From Kribbella italica (GTDB taxonomy: Bacteria; Actinomycetota; Actinomycetes; Propionibacteriales; Kribbellaceae), in assembly GCF_014205135.1 (NCBI RefSeq), contig NZ_JACHMY010000001.1, positions 6,448,001-6,512,000 of the forward strand: a DNA stretch of 64,000 nucleotides, written 5' to 3'. The notes below the pieces were generated by a model that searched no databases, was not told the origin of the DNA, and worked only from the letters and a program-made list of their open reading frames with translations. Below are positions 17,762 to 25,769 of the stretch, in pieces. Position numbers and translations under genes: made by a program. The stretch's first letter is position 1, and the number at the start of each line of letters is the position of its first letter.

Positions 17762-18875
17762 CTTCCGCCTGGAGACGTACTTCTCGCGTTGGGAGTTCAG
17801 CGCGCGGTTCCACCTGACCGCCTCGGACGCGCAGTCCCTGCCGATGTCGGAGCTGCTCGCGATGGCGGACGACGACGGCCGCGAGCGGTGGGAGTCGCTC
17901 GCGCTCGGCTACACCGAGACGCGCGGCCTGCCCGCGTTGCGCGAGGAGATCGCCCGTACGTACGACGGCCTCGAGCCGGACGACGTGATGTGTTTCGCCG
18001 GCGCCGAGGAAGGCATCTACCTGGCGATGCGCGTCCTGCTCGAACCGGGCGACCACGCCGTCGTCCTGACGCCGAACTACCAGGCGGCCGAGACGATCCC
18101 GCTCGACCTCTGCACGGTGACCGGCGTCGCGCTGCGGCCCGAGGACGGCTGGGCACTGGACGTCGACGCGATCGAGCGGGCGCTGCGACCGGAGACCCGG
18201 CTGGTCTCGGTGAACTTCCCGAACAACCCGACCGGCGCCGTACCGGATCCGGCGGCGTGGGAACGACTCGTGCGCCTGTGCGACGAACGCGGGATCCGGC
18301 TGTTCAGCGACGAGGTCTACCGCGGGCTCGAGCTCGACCGACCCTCGTTGCCTCAGGCAACCGACCTGTCGCCGACGGCGCTGTCGCTGAACGTGATGTC
18401 GAAGGCGTACGGCCTGCCCGGGCTGCGGATCGGCTGGATCGCCTGCCGCGACCGCGCCGTCCTGGACAAGCTCGAGCGGGCCAAGCACTACACCTCGATC
18501 TGCAACTCGGCACCAAGCGAGATTCTCGCGCTGATCGGCCTGCGTGCCCGGGACCGCTTGCTGGACCGCAACCGCGGAATCGTCGCGCGGAACCTGCCGC
18601 TCTTCGCGGACTTCTTCGCCCGGTGCCCGGATCTCTTCGACTTCGCGGCGCCGCAGGGCGGCTGCGTCTGCTTCCCGCGGTACGCCGGTCCGGATGGCGT
18701 CGAAGCCATGTGCACCAGCCTGGTGGAGGAGGCCGGTGTCCTGCTGCTGCCGGCGAGCATCTACGCCTCGGCCCTCACCGAGACACCAGCCGACCGCTTC
18801 CGTGTCGGCCTCGGCCGCCTGGACCCCGAACCGGCACTCGATGCCTGGAGCAACTGGTTGGAGAAGCAGGGATGA
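17745..18875 (+). CDS. PLP-dependent aminotransferase, class I/II
   Basis: Fold-type I enzyme of 376 residues that moves amino groups between amino and keto acids. It shows the PLP-binding NFPNNPTGA stretch, the SDEVYRGLE segment carrying the PLP-pyridine Asp, and the Schiff-base lysine in NVMSKAYGLPGLRIGW. The start is one of two adjacent ATG codons (17742, 17745); AAGGAG at 17735-17740 is better spaced for the second. It overlaps the regulator by 17 nt and the cyclodeaminase by 4 nt (ATGA), so all three are one transcription unit. The substrate is not evident; the partner genes suggest a basic or imino-forming amino acid. Confidence 0.9.
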   Translation: MAALPDFRLETYFSRWEFSARFHLTASDAQSLPMSELLAMADDDGRERWESLALGYTETRGLPALREEIARTYDGLEPDDVMCFAGAEEGIYLAMRVLLEPGDHAVVLTPNYQAAETIPLDLCTVTGVALRPEDGWALDVDAIERALRPETRLVSVNFPNNPTGAVPDPAAWERLVRLCDERGIRLFSDEVYRGLELDRPSLPQATDLSPTALSLNVMSKAYGLPGLRIGWIACRDRAVLDKLERAKHYTSICNSAPSEILALIGLRARDRLLDRNRGIVARNLPLFADFFARCPDLFDFAAPQGGCVCFPRYAGPDGVEAMCTSLVEEAGVLLLPASIYASALTETPADRFRVGLGRLDPEPALDAWSNWLEKQG

Positions 18876-19774
18876 CGTTGCGGGTGATCGGTCTCGACGA
18901 GCTCCGCTCGGTGGTGACGCCGGACCTGGTCTTCGCCGCGGTCCGGTCCGCCCTGATCGCCCACGCCGAGGGGCAGACGCAGGTCCCGCTCCCGATGGTG
19001 CTGGACTTCCCGAAAGCCTCGGGCGACTGCCACGTGAAGGCCGGGTACGTCGAAGGCTCTCCGCACTTCACGGTCAAGATCGCGAGCACCTTCGCCTCGG
19101 TCAACAACGGCCTCATGCTCGTCGTCGACGCGACCACCGGCGAGCCCGCCGCCGTACTGGCCGACGAAGGCCGGCTGACCGCCTGGCGCACCGCGGCCGC
19201 CGGCGCTCTGATCACCGACGCGATGGCCCCGGCCGAGGCCAGGGAAGTCCTCGTCGTCGGCACCGGCGACCAGGCTCGGCTGCAGGCGATCTGGCTCACC
19301 CACCTCCGCCCGGGGCTGAAGTTCCAGATCTGGGGCCGCCGCCCCGCCGCCGTCACTGATCTGGTCGAAACCCTGCAAGCCGCAGGTGTCCAGGCCCGAC
19401 CGGTCACCGAAAGCGCAGCATCCTGCGTGACCACCACAACGCCCGCCACCAGGCCTCTGCCGATCGAGCTCTTCGGCGGCGCTCAGCACATCACCGGCGT
19501 CGGCACCGACATGCCCGGCAAGGGTGAGCTGCCGCCCGGGCTCTTCGCCGGAGCGACCGTCGTCACCGACGACCACGAGCAGTGCCTCGACCACGGGGAC
19601 TTCGGCAACGCCGTACGGGCCGGAGTGATCGCCGACGGCATCGACCTGTCCGTCGGCGCGGTCCTGCGCGACGGGTTCACCCGCCGGACCGACCGGTCGA
19701 TCGCGGACCTGACCGGGCTCGGCGTGCAGGACGCGGCGACCGCGTCCGCGGTGATCGCGGCGCTCGGCGGCTAG
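18872..19774 (+). CDS. Ornithine cyclodeaminase / mu-crystallin family protein
   Basis: NAD(P)-dependent enzyme of 300 residues. Members include ornithine cyclodeaminase, alanine dehydrogenase and ketimine/imino acid reductases. Visible features are the family N terminus (PMVLDFPKASGDCHVKAGY), the catalytic-lysine strand region (HFTVKIAST), the EPAAVLADEGRLTAWRTAA segment, a Rossmann loop VVGTGDQARLQ near 127-137 and GVGTDMPGKGEL. It is the last gene of the regulator-aminotransferase-cyclodeaminase unit. An aminotransferase producing a keto acid that cyclises to an imine, then reduced or deaminated here, would make sense but is inference. Confidence 0.88.
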   Translation: MTLRVIGLDELRSVVTPDLVFAAVRSALIAHAEGQTQVPLPMVLDFPKASGDCHVKAGYVEGSPHFTVKIASTFASVNNGLMLVVDATTGEPAAVLADEGRLTAWRTAAAGALITDAMAPAEAREVLVVGTGDQARLQAIWLTHLRPGLKFQIWGRRPAAVTDLVETLQAAGVQARPVTESAASCVTTTTPATRPLPIELFGGAQHITGVGTDMPGKGELPPGLFAGATVVTDDHEQCLDHGDFGNAVRAGVIADGIDLSVGAVLRDGFTRRTDRSIADLTGLGVQDAATASAVIAALGG

Positions 19775-19829
19775 CAGCAAGCGGTTGCCCGAAAATTCAA
19801 CTGGTCCGGTAAATCGCTGACCAGCGAGC

Positions 19830-19978
19830 CCAGTGGTCTGTTGCGCACTGTGCAACACAGGCTGCAGATAACGCTGTCAAACGCTCACTTCTGGACAAGT
19901 TTGTGACTGCGCACGCTCTCACGACTTAGTAACGGAACCTACTGAACTATTGACTGGTCGTCGGTCGTCCGCAATTCT
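19830..19978 (+). promoter_or_regulatory. Promoter and operator-like sites of the sugar ABC operon
   Basis: Within the 276-bp gap before the binding-protein gene, TTGACT (19950-19955), a 17-bp spacer and AATTCT (19973-19978) form a sigma-A-like promoter. An ACTGGTC half-site (19953-19959) overlaps the -35 box. CCAGTGGTCTG lies at 19830-19840, identical over 11 bp to the sequence in front of the GntR gene (23836-23846). Another ACTGGTC is at 19800-19806. The region is visibly AT-richer than its neighbours. Confidence 0.6.
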
Positions 19979-20050
19979 CGCTGCCACTGAACGACAGGTT
20001 CATACCAGTCAGCCGGGCGCCGGTCCGGCTACTCCGCCAGAGGTGATCCG

Positions 20051-21310
20051 ATGAAGTTCCGTTCCCTTGCCGTCGCCGCGGTCGCGGCTCTCTCCCTCAC
20101 CACCGTGGCCGCCTGCGGTGGCTCCGACGGTGACAACGCCGCCGCCGATGGCCCGACGACGATCGACGTCTGGCTGATGAAGGGCAGCGTCTCCGACGAC
20201 TTCCTCAAGCGCTTCACCGACGACTTCGCCGCCAAGCACCCGGACGTGAAGGCGAACGTCCAGATCCAGGAGTGGAACGGGATCGGCCCGAAGATCATCG
20301 GCGCGCTGGCCAGCAAGGACGCGCCGGACGTGATCGAGGTCGGCAACACCCAGGTCGCGCAGTACTCGGCCTCGGGCGGCGTCAAGGACCTGACCGACAA
20401 GAAGTCCGACCTCAAGGGCGACGACTGGATTGAGGGCCTGGCCGGTCCGGGCCTGTACGAGGGCAAGCAGTACGGCATCCCGTACTACGCCGCGAACCGC
20501 GTGGTCGTCTACCGCAAGGACCTGTTCCAGGCGGCCGGCGTGACCCCGCCGAAGACCCGCGACGAGTGGATCGCCGCGACCACCAAGCTGAACACTGGTG
20601 GCAACCAGGGCATCTACCTGCCCGGCCAGAACTTCTACGTGCTGTCCGGCTTCATCTGGGACGAGGGCGGCGACCTGGCGGTCAAGGACGGCGACCAGTG
20701 GAAGGGCGCGCTGTCCACGCCCGAGGCCCTGAAGGGCATGGAGTTCTACCAGCAGATCCAGGCGCTCGGCAAGGGCCCGAAGGACTCGGACGAGGCGAAG
20801 CCGACCCAGACCGACGTCTTCGCGCAGGGCAAGATCGCGCAGATGATCGCGGTCCCGGGCGCGGCCGAGCTGATCGCCCAGGCGAACCCGGCGCTGAAGG
20901 ACAAGCTGGGCTTCTTCCCGATCCCGGGCAAGACCGCCGACAAGCCGGGCGCGGTCTTCACCGGTGGCTCGGACCTGATCATCCCGGAGGCCTCCGACGG
21001 TCAGGACGCGGCGTACACGTTCATCAAGGAGCTGGCCGGTGAGCAGTGGCAGACCGACCTGGCCAAGTCGATGAAGTACGTGCCGAACCGGACCAGCCTG
21101 GCCGCCTCGGTCGGTGCCGACGAGGGTGTCGCGGCGATGGCCGCCGGCGCCGCCAACGGCAAGGCGACCCCGAACTCCCCGAACTGGGCCGCGGTCGAGG
21201 CGAAGAACCCGATCAAGGAGTACCAGACCAAGGTGCTGACCGGAGGTGACCCGGCGGCCGCCGCGAAGGCGGCCGACGAGATCATCACCCAGGCCCTGAA
21301 CACCAAGTAG
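20051..21310 (+). CDS. Sugar ABC transporter substrate-binding lipoprotein (family 1)
   Basis: 419-residue extracellular solute-binding protein. A type II signal peptide ends in a lipobox (TTVAAC) with lipidation at C21 after an Ala/Leu core. The body fits the cluster C/MalE-type fold with conserved VIEVGNTQVAQYSASGG and YGIPYYAANRVVVYRKDLF segments, and ends with a typical AADEIITQALNTK tail. GAGGTGA lies about 7 nt before the ATG. It heads an operon with two permeases. No ATPase gene is present, so energy must come from a shared MsiK-like ATPase elsewhere, the usual case in actinomycetes. The nearby GH16 enzyme and DasR-like operators suggest an oligosaccharide ligand. Confidence 0.92.
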   Translation: MKFRSLAVAAVAALSLTTVAACGGSDGDNAAADGPTTIDVWLMKGSVSDDFLKRFTDDFAAKHPDVKANVQIQEWNGIGPKIIGALASKDAPDVIEVGNTQVAQYSASGGVKDLTDKKSDLKGDDWIEGLAGPGLYEGKQYGIPYYAANRVVVYRKDLFQAAGVTPPKTRDEWIAATTKLNTGGNQGIYLPGQNFYVLSGFIWDEGGDLAVKDGDQWKGALSTPEALKGMEFYQQIQALGKGPKDSDEAKPTQTDVFAQGKIAQMIAVPGAAELIAQANPALKDKLGFFPIPGKTADKPGAVFTGGSDLIIPEASDGQDAAYTFIKELAGEQWQTDLAKSMKYVPNRTSLAASVGADEGVAAMAAGAANGKATPNSPNWAAVEAKNPIKEYQTKVLTGGDPAAAAKAADEIITQALNTK

Positions 21311-21312
21311 CC

Positions 21313-22287
21313 GTGGCTGTCACCCACGTCGAGAGCACGGCGGAACACGCCCCCGCCGCCCGGACCGGTTCGCCGGCTCCCGGGCGGCGGGGGCGTTCCC
21401 TGCCGGTGCGTCTGCTGCCGTACCTGCTGGTCGCGCCGACGGTGCTCGGTACGGCGTACCTGCTGGTCTACCCGCTGATCCGGAACCTGATCATCTCGTT
21501 CCAGAAGTTCGGCATCGCCCAGTTGATCCGCGGCGGTGCCGACTTCGTCGGCCTCGACAACTACCGGCAGATCCTGTCGGACGACATGTTCTGGAGCGTG
21601 GTGCTCCGGACGTTCGTCTTCACCGCGATCAACGTCTCGCTGATCATGGTGCTGGCGACGCTGATCGCGGTGCTGATCGGTGCCTTGGGCAAGAAGATGC
21701 GGCTGGCCGTGATGGGCGGCCTGGTGGTCGCCTGGGCGATCCCGGTGATCGCCGCGACCACGGTCTTCCAGTGGCTGTTCCAGTCCCAGCTGGGCGTCGT
21801 GAACTGGGTCCTGGTCGCGCTCGGCTTCGAGCAGTTCGACGGCTACGCGTGGTTCGCCAACGGTACGTCGACGTTCGCGATCATCGTCGTACTGATCGTC
21901 TGGCAGTCGGTGCCGTTCGCCGCGCTGACCCTGTACGCCGCGATGACGACCGTGCCGAAGGAACTGCACGAGTCGGCGCAGATCGACGGCGCCGGTGGCG
22001 TGAAGACGTTCCGGCTGATCACGTTCCCGATCCTGCGGCCGATGTTCGGGCTGATCCTCTGTCTGGAGATCATCTGGGTGTTCAAGTGCTTCGTGCAGAT
22101 CTGGGCGATCAGCCAGGGTGGCCCGGGCAACGCGACGCTGACGCTGCCGGTCTACGCCTACCAGGTGGCGCAGTCGCTGAACCGCTACGACCTCGGCGCC
22201 GCGATCTCGATGGTGACCGTCGTGATCCTCGGGGTCGCGCTGCTGGCCTACTTCCGGCAGATGTTCAAGGAAGAGGGTGAACTGTGA
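21313..22287 (+). CDS. Sugar ABC transporter permease 1 (MalF-like)
   Basis: 324 residues with six predicted membrane helices and a BPD_transp_1 domain. The EAA loop is HESAQIDGAGGVKTFRLITFPIL, contacting the ATPase. A charged Arg/Pro-rich N-terminal tail of about 30 residues precedes the first helix. GTG at 21313 lies 2 bp after the binding-protein stop, and the next permease begins at the overlapping GTGA. It forms a heterodimer with permease 2. Confidence 0.92.
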   Translation: MAVTHVESTAEHAPAARTGSPAPGRRGRSLPVRLLPYLLVAPTVLGTAYLLVYPLIRNLIISFQKFGIAQLIRGGADFVGLDNYRQILSDDMFWSVVLRTFVFTAINVSLIMVLATLIAVLIGALGKKMRLAVMGGLVVAWAIPVIAATTVFQWLFQSQLGVVNWVLVALGFEQFDGYAWFANGTSTFAIIVVLIVWQSVPFAALTLYAAMTTVPKELHESAQIDGAGGVKTFRLITFPILRPMFGLILCLEIIWVFKCFVQIWAISQGGPGNATLTLPVYAYQVAQSLNRYDLGAAISMVTVVILGVALLAYFRQMFKEEGEL

Positions 22288-23117
22288 GGACGCGGATCGG
22301 GCGGAAGATCTCGCTCAACACGCTGGCCCTGATCGTGTTCGCCTTCTCGGTGTTCCCGGTTTACTGGATGGTGCTGACGGCGTTCAAGCCGACCAAGGAC
22401 ATCCAGGCCGAGACGCCGTCGTTCTTCCCGACCAACATCACCTTCAGCCACTTCGGGACGGCGGTGAACGCCGACGGGTTCTGGCTGTTCTGGCGCAACA
22501 GCGCACTGGTCGCGGTGTCGGCGGTGCTGATGGCGCTGGTGATCGCGTGCCTGGCGGCGTACGCCGTGGCACGGATGAAGTGGCGCGGCCGGCAGGCGTT
22601 CATCCTGATGGTGTTCATCGCGCAGATGACGCCGTGGGAGGCGCTGCTGATCCCGATGTACGTGATCGCCCGCGACACCGACATGCTCGACAAGCTGACC
22701 ATGCTGACGCTGATCTACTTCATGGTCACGCTGCCGTTCACGATCGTGACGCTGCGCGGGTTCCTGAACGCGATCCCGGTCGAGCTCGAGGAGGCCGCGC
22801 AGGTCGACGGCTGCAACCAGTTCCAGGCGTTCCGGCGGATCGTCTTCCCGCTGCTCGCGCCCGGCCTGCTGTCCACGTCGCTGTTCGGTTTCATCACCGC
22901 GTGGAACGAGTTCGCCTTCGCGAACCTGCTGATCATCAAGAACCAGGACCAGCGCACGCTCCCGGTCTGGCTCTCGTCCTTCAGCAACACCTTCGGCACC
23001 GACTGGGGCGCCACGATGGCCGCCGCCACGCTGTTCATGCTGCCGGTGCTGCTGATCTTCCTGGTCCTCCAGGGCCGGGTCACCGCGGGCGTGGCGGCGG
23101 GAGCCGTCAAGGGCTAG
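22284..23117 (+). CDS. Sugar ABC transporter permease 2 (MalG-like)
   Basis: 277 residues, six membrane helices, BPD_transp_1 domain. Its EAA loop reads ELEEAAQVDGCNQFQAFRRIVFPLL, and the conserved FAFANLLIIKNQ segment of MalG-type subunits lies in the C-terminal third. It starts by GTGA overlap with permease 1. Its TAG stop is followed directly by the stop of the convergent GntR gene, with no base between them. Confidence 0.92.
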   Translation: MRTRIGRKISLNTLALIVFAFSVFPVYWMVLTAFKPTKDIQAETPSFFPTNITFSHFGTAVNADGFWLFWRNSALVAVSAVLMALVIACLAAYAVARMKWRGRQAFILMVFIAQMTPWEALLIPMYVIARDTDMLDKLTMLTLIYFMVTLPFTIVTLRGFLNAIPVELEEAAQVDGCNQFQAFRRIVFPLLAPGLLSTSLFGFITAWNEFAFANLLIIKNQDQRTLPVWLSSFSNTFGTDWGATMAAATLFMLPVLLIFLVLQGRVTAGVAAGAVKG

Positions 23118-23822
23118 TCAGTCAGGGAACGTCAGCCGCGTCGTGATCCGGTACCGGTCTCCTCGATAGATGGAGCGCGTGTACTCGATCACGGCGCGGT
23201 CCGCCGTTCGCGTGGTGCGCTCGATCAGCAGGGCCGGGGAGTGCAGTGGTACGTCGAGTTGGGCGGACTCCTGGTGGTCGGTCACCGTCGGCTCGGTGAC
23301 CTGTACGGCGTCGCGCGGCGCCACGGCGTACCGGTCGCGGAGGAGCGCGTAGAACGAGCCGGTCTCGAAGTCGCGGCCGGTGATGCCGGGGACGAGCGCG
23401 GCCGGGATGCGGATCCGCTCGATGCACATCGGGATGCCGTCGACCAGGCGGAGGCGGACGACCGCGATCAGCTCCGCGCCGGGTGAGACCTCCAGCCGCC
23501 GGCCCATCCGCGCGCCCGCCGGCTCGACCGCGAAGCTGATCAGCCGGCTCTGCCACGGGCTGCCCTCGGCGGGCGGCAGGGCGAAGTCGCCGGCCTCGGT
23601 CGGCTCGAGCTCCTGGTGGATCTTCCGGGCGCTGACGAACGTCCCGCGCCCGTGCTCGCGGACCACCACGCCCTCGCGCGCCAGATCGTCCAGAGCCGCG
23701 CGCAGCGTCGGCCGGGAGACGCCCAGCGACTCGCTCAGGCTGCGCTCCGACGGCAGCACCTGGCCCGGCCCGCTGGTCTCGATCAGGGCCAGCAGCTGGT
23801 CGCGTGCCTGGGTCCGTCGCAT
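23118..23822 (-). CDS. GntR/HutC-family (DasR-like) transcriptional regulator
   Basis: 234 residues. An N-terminal GntR winged helix (PSERSLSESLGVSRPTLRAALDDLAREGVV, then GRGTFVSAR) is joined to a UTRA ligand-binding domain typical of the HutC subfamily (PMCIERIRIP, DFETGSFYALL, HSPALLIERTT). ATG at 23822 follows the operator by only about 12 nt with no Shine-Dalgarno sequence, suggesting a leaderless or near-leaderless message. The palindrome at 23835-23852 is close to the DasR box and the same motif occurs before the transporter and GH16 genes, so it most likely represses all three sets. The inducer should be a sugar or sugar phosphate. Confidence 0.9.
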   Translation of the reverse strand: MRRTQARDQLLALIETSGPGQVLPSERSLSESLGVSRPTLRAALDDLAREGVVVREHGRGTFVSARKIHQELEPTEAGDFALPPAEGSPWQSRLISFAVEPAGARMGRRLEVSPGAELIAVVRLRLVDGIPMCIERIRIPAALVPGITGRDFETGSFYALLRDRYAVAPRDAVQVTEPTVTDHQESAQLDVPLHSPALLIERTTRTADRAVIEYTRSIYRGDRYRITTRLTFPD

Positions 23823-23834
23823 AAGGCAAAGATT

Positions 23835-23852
23835 ACCAGTGGTCTGACCAGT
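23835..23852. promoter_or_regulatory. DasR-like operator in front of the GntR gene
   Basis: ACCAGTGGTCTGACCAGT, with the central palindrome TGGTC-T-GACCA. Read on the minus strand it is ACTGGTC-A-GACCACT, one base shorter in the centre than the Streptomyces dre consensus ACTGGTCTAGACCACT. It ends about 12 nt from the regulator start codon. Confidence 0.75.
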
Positions 23853-23881
23853 GAGAGCGATTCCACGGTTAAGACAAGCTC

Positions 23882-23933
23882 TTGACTTAACCACTCGAAC
23901 GCGACAGATTGCCAGAAGTGACCCAGTGGTCAC
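23882..23933 (+). promoter_or_regulatory. Promoter and operator of the GH16 gene
   Basis: TTGACT (23882-23887), 17-bp spacer and CAGATT (23905-23910) make a sigma-A-like promoter. Just downstream, GTGACCCAGTGGTCAC (23918-23933) is a perfect 6-bp inverted repeat with 4-bp centre that contains CCAGTGGTC. Its position over the expected start point fits repression. Confidence 0.65.
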
Positions 23934-23954
23934 ACCCTCTCCGCCCCGAGAAAG

Positions 23955-24896
23955 GTGTTCACCATGGCTCGATCCCGCGCATTCCGCACGACCGCCGCCG
24001 TCGCTGTCCTGGCCGCGGTCGCGGCGACGGTCGGCGTACCGGCTTCCGCTCGCCCGGCTCCGGACAAGGCCGCCGCATGCGGCGCCTTCTTCGACGACTT
24101 CAGCTACAGCTCCCGGACCGACCCCGCGTTCACCGCCCACGACTGGAGCATCCGGACGAACGCCGGCGGGCCCGGCGTCGGCGGCGCGACCTGGGCGGCG
24201 AGCAACATCAGCTTCCCGGTCGTCGACGGCCAGCAGTCGCTGCAGCTCCGCGCGAGCACCGACGGCTCGGCCGGCGGTACGACGCACGCCCAGGTGCAGC
24301 AGAACCAGCAGCGCTTCTTCGAAGGCACCTACGCGACCCGGTTCAAGTTCAGCGACGAACCGGTCAGCGGCAACGACGGCGACACGATCAACCAGACCTT
24401 CTACACGATCTCGCCGCTGCGCTACGACTGGGACCCGATCTACAGCGAGCTCGACATCTCCGAGTACCTGCCGAACGGCGGCTGGGGCGAGACGAGCGCG
24501 ACGAACTTCTTCACCAGCTGGAACACCTACCAGGTCGACCCCTTCGACGGCTGGCGCGCGTCGACGGCGCGCAGGCAGAGCCACGCCGGCTGGCACACGC
24601 TGGTCGCGACGGTCGCCGACGGGCACGTGAAGTACTACGTCGACGGCGCGCTGGTCGCCGACCACACCGACGACGGCCAGGGCCACACGGTCTACCCGCG
24701 GCAGGGCATGACGCTGAACTACAACCAGTGGTTCATCGATCTGAACGGCCACTCCGGCGGGACCAGCGTCTGGGCCCAGTCGGCCGACTGGGTGTACTAC
24801 GCGAAGAACGAGGTGCTGAGCCCGTCGGCGGCGGCCGACCGGGTGGCGTCGTACCGGTCCTCCGGCACCGCCCACGCGGACACGATCAGCTGCTGA
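23955..24896 (+). CDS. Secreted glycoside hydrolase family 16 (beta-glucanase-like)
   Basis: 313 residues. A Sec signal peptide at about 1-29 ends near ASA-R. The mature protein is a GH16 jelly-roll with the diagnostic ExDxxE motif ELDISE at E162-D164-E167 (nucleophile and acid/base glutamates). A C-terminal strand region (HTLVATVADGHVKYYVDGALV) is typical of the family. There is no added binding module. GAGAAAGG lies in front of the ATG. It would cut extracellular beta-glucan or a galactan into oligosaccharides for the neighbouring importer. It is divergent from the GntR gene and carries the shared operator motif. Confidence 0.9.
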   Translation: MFTMARSRAFRTTAAVAVLAAVAATVGVPASARPAPDKAAACGAFFDDFSYSSRTDPAFTAHDWSIRTNAGGPGVGGATWAASNISFPVVDGQQSLQLRASTDGSAGGTTHAQVQQNQQRFFEGTYATRFKFSDEPVSGNDGDTINQTFYTISPLRYDWDPIYSELDISEYLPNGGWGETSATNFFTSWNTYQVDPFDGWRASTARRQSHAGWHTLVATVADGHVKYYVDGALVADHTDDGQGHTVYPRQGMTLNYNQWFIDLNGHSGGTSVWAQSADWVYYAKNEVLSPSAAADRVASYRSSGTAHADTISC

Positions 24897-25262
24897 AACA
24901 GTTAATGGTCAGTACGGTGAGACGGCCCCTGGCAACCCATGGACTTTCCGTCTCCGACTGAGTACGGTCCGTTACGGCGTCCGCACCACGCCACCACCTG
25001 GGGAAGGGCTCCGAGCCTTTCCTCTCACCGGTCGGTGAGGTGCTGCCCGCCAGTAGCGCCTCACTGGTGGCTGGGCGAGCAGACCCCGGTAGACGCCGAG
25101 GTCTGATGGGGGCCCGGACACCTAGGTGGGGCGGAGCAGCGCGGTCGTCCGACCATCGCGCTTCCCCGCCCCACCGACTCAAGATTTCTCCGCGAACCGC
25201 CCCAACGCTCCGCACCCGCCGGTCGTCTAGCTTGGCGACAGGGAAACCGAAGGACGGTGCCG
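24897..25262. other. 366-bp gene-free stretch before the ECF sigma gene
   Basis: No credible ORF. It contains a 7-bp inverted repeat GAGACGG (24919-24925) with CCGTCTC (24948-24954) and a repeated AGTACGGT just outside it, a possible small hairpin. Near the right end AAC (25204-25206), 17 bp, CGTCTA (25224-25229) resembles an ECF promoter and could mean autoregulation by the next gene. The rest shows nothing I can name. Confidence 0.45.
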
Positions 25263-25769
25263 GTGGCTGACTGGAAGAGCACGTTCGACGAGCTGGTCGC
25301 GGTTCGCGGCCCGGCACTGCGTGGTTACGCCTACCTGCTGACCGGTGACGCGGCGACTGCCGCCGACCTGGTGCAGGAAGCGCTGCTGCGGGTGTTCGGC
25401 CGGCTCCGTGTCGGCAGCGACATCGAGCAGCTCGAGGGCTACGTGCGCCGCGTGATCCTGAACCTGTACGTCGACGACCGGCGGCGGGCGAAGAAGTGGC
25501 GCGAGACCAGGCACCTGCTGGTCGAGCCCGACCACCAGCACGGCGAGGGCGACGACACGTGGGCGACCACGCACACGGTCCGCCACGCACTGTCCGACCT
25601 GTCACCCAAGCAGCGTGCCTGTGTGGTGCTGCGGTACTACGAGGACCTCACGGTCCCGGAGATCGCGGACCAGCTCGGGTGCGCCGAGGGCACGGTGAAA
25701 CGCCATCTAGCCGATGCGAGATCGAGGTTGGCCGCGCAGCTCGGCGTGACAGAGGAGAGTGTGCAATGA
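25263..25769 (+). CDS. ECF sigma factor, actinobacterial SigE family (sigma-70 r2 + r4)
   Basis: 168 residues. Region 2 (about 8-75) has GYAYLLTGDAATAADLVQEALLRVF and region 4 (about 105-160) has LSPKQRACVVLRYYEDLTVPEIADQLGCAEGTVKRHL. It belongs to the short SigE-type group seen in many copies in actinomycetes. GTG at 25263 is preferred to GTG at 25257 because AGGA then has an 8-nt spacing. It overlaps the next gene by ATGA, which encodes the likely partner. The regulon is unknown. Confidence 0.9.
   Translation: MADWKSTFDELVAVRGPALRGYAYLLTGDAATAADLVQEALLRVFGRLRVGSDIEQLEGYVRRVILNLYVDDRRRAKKWRETRHLLVEPDHQHGEGDDTWATTHTVRHALSDLSPKQRACVVLRYYEDLTVPEIADQLGCAEGTVKRHLADARSRLAAQLGVTEESVQ

Noticed and set aside
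22284..23117. A missing ABC ATPase for the sugar importer sought next to permease 2
   Set aside because: No Walker A sequence exists in the operon. Shared MsiK-type ATPases elsewhere in the genome are normal, so it is not a deletion.
24917..24960. Resemblance to a SAM riboswitch (CTGGCAACCC beside a hairpin)
   Set aside because: Only the CGGCAACC-like stretch is present. The upstream P1-P2 elements and a methionine gene are lacking, and the next gene is a sigma factor.
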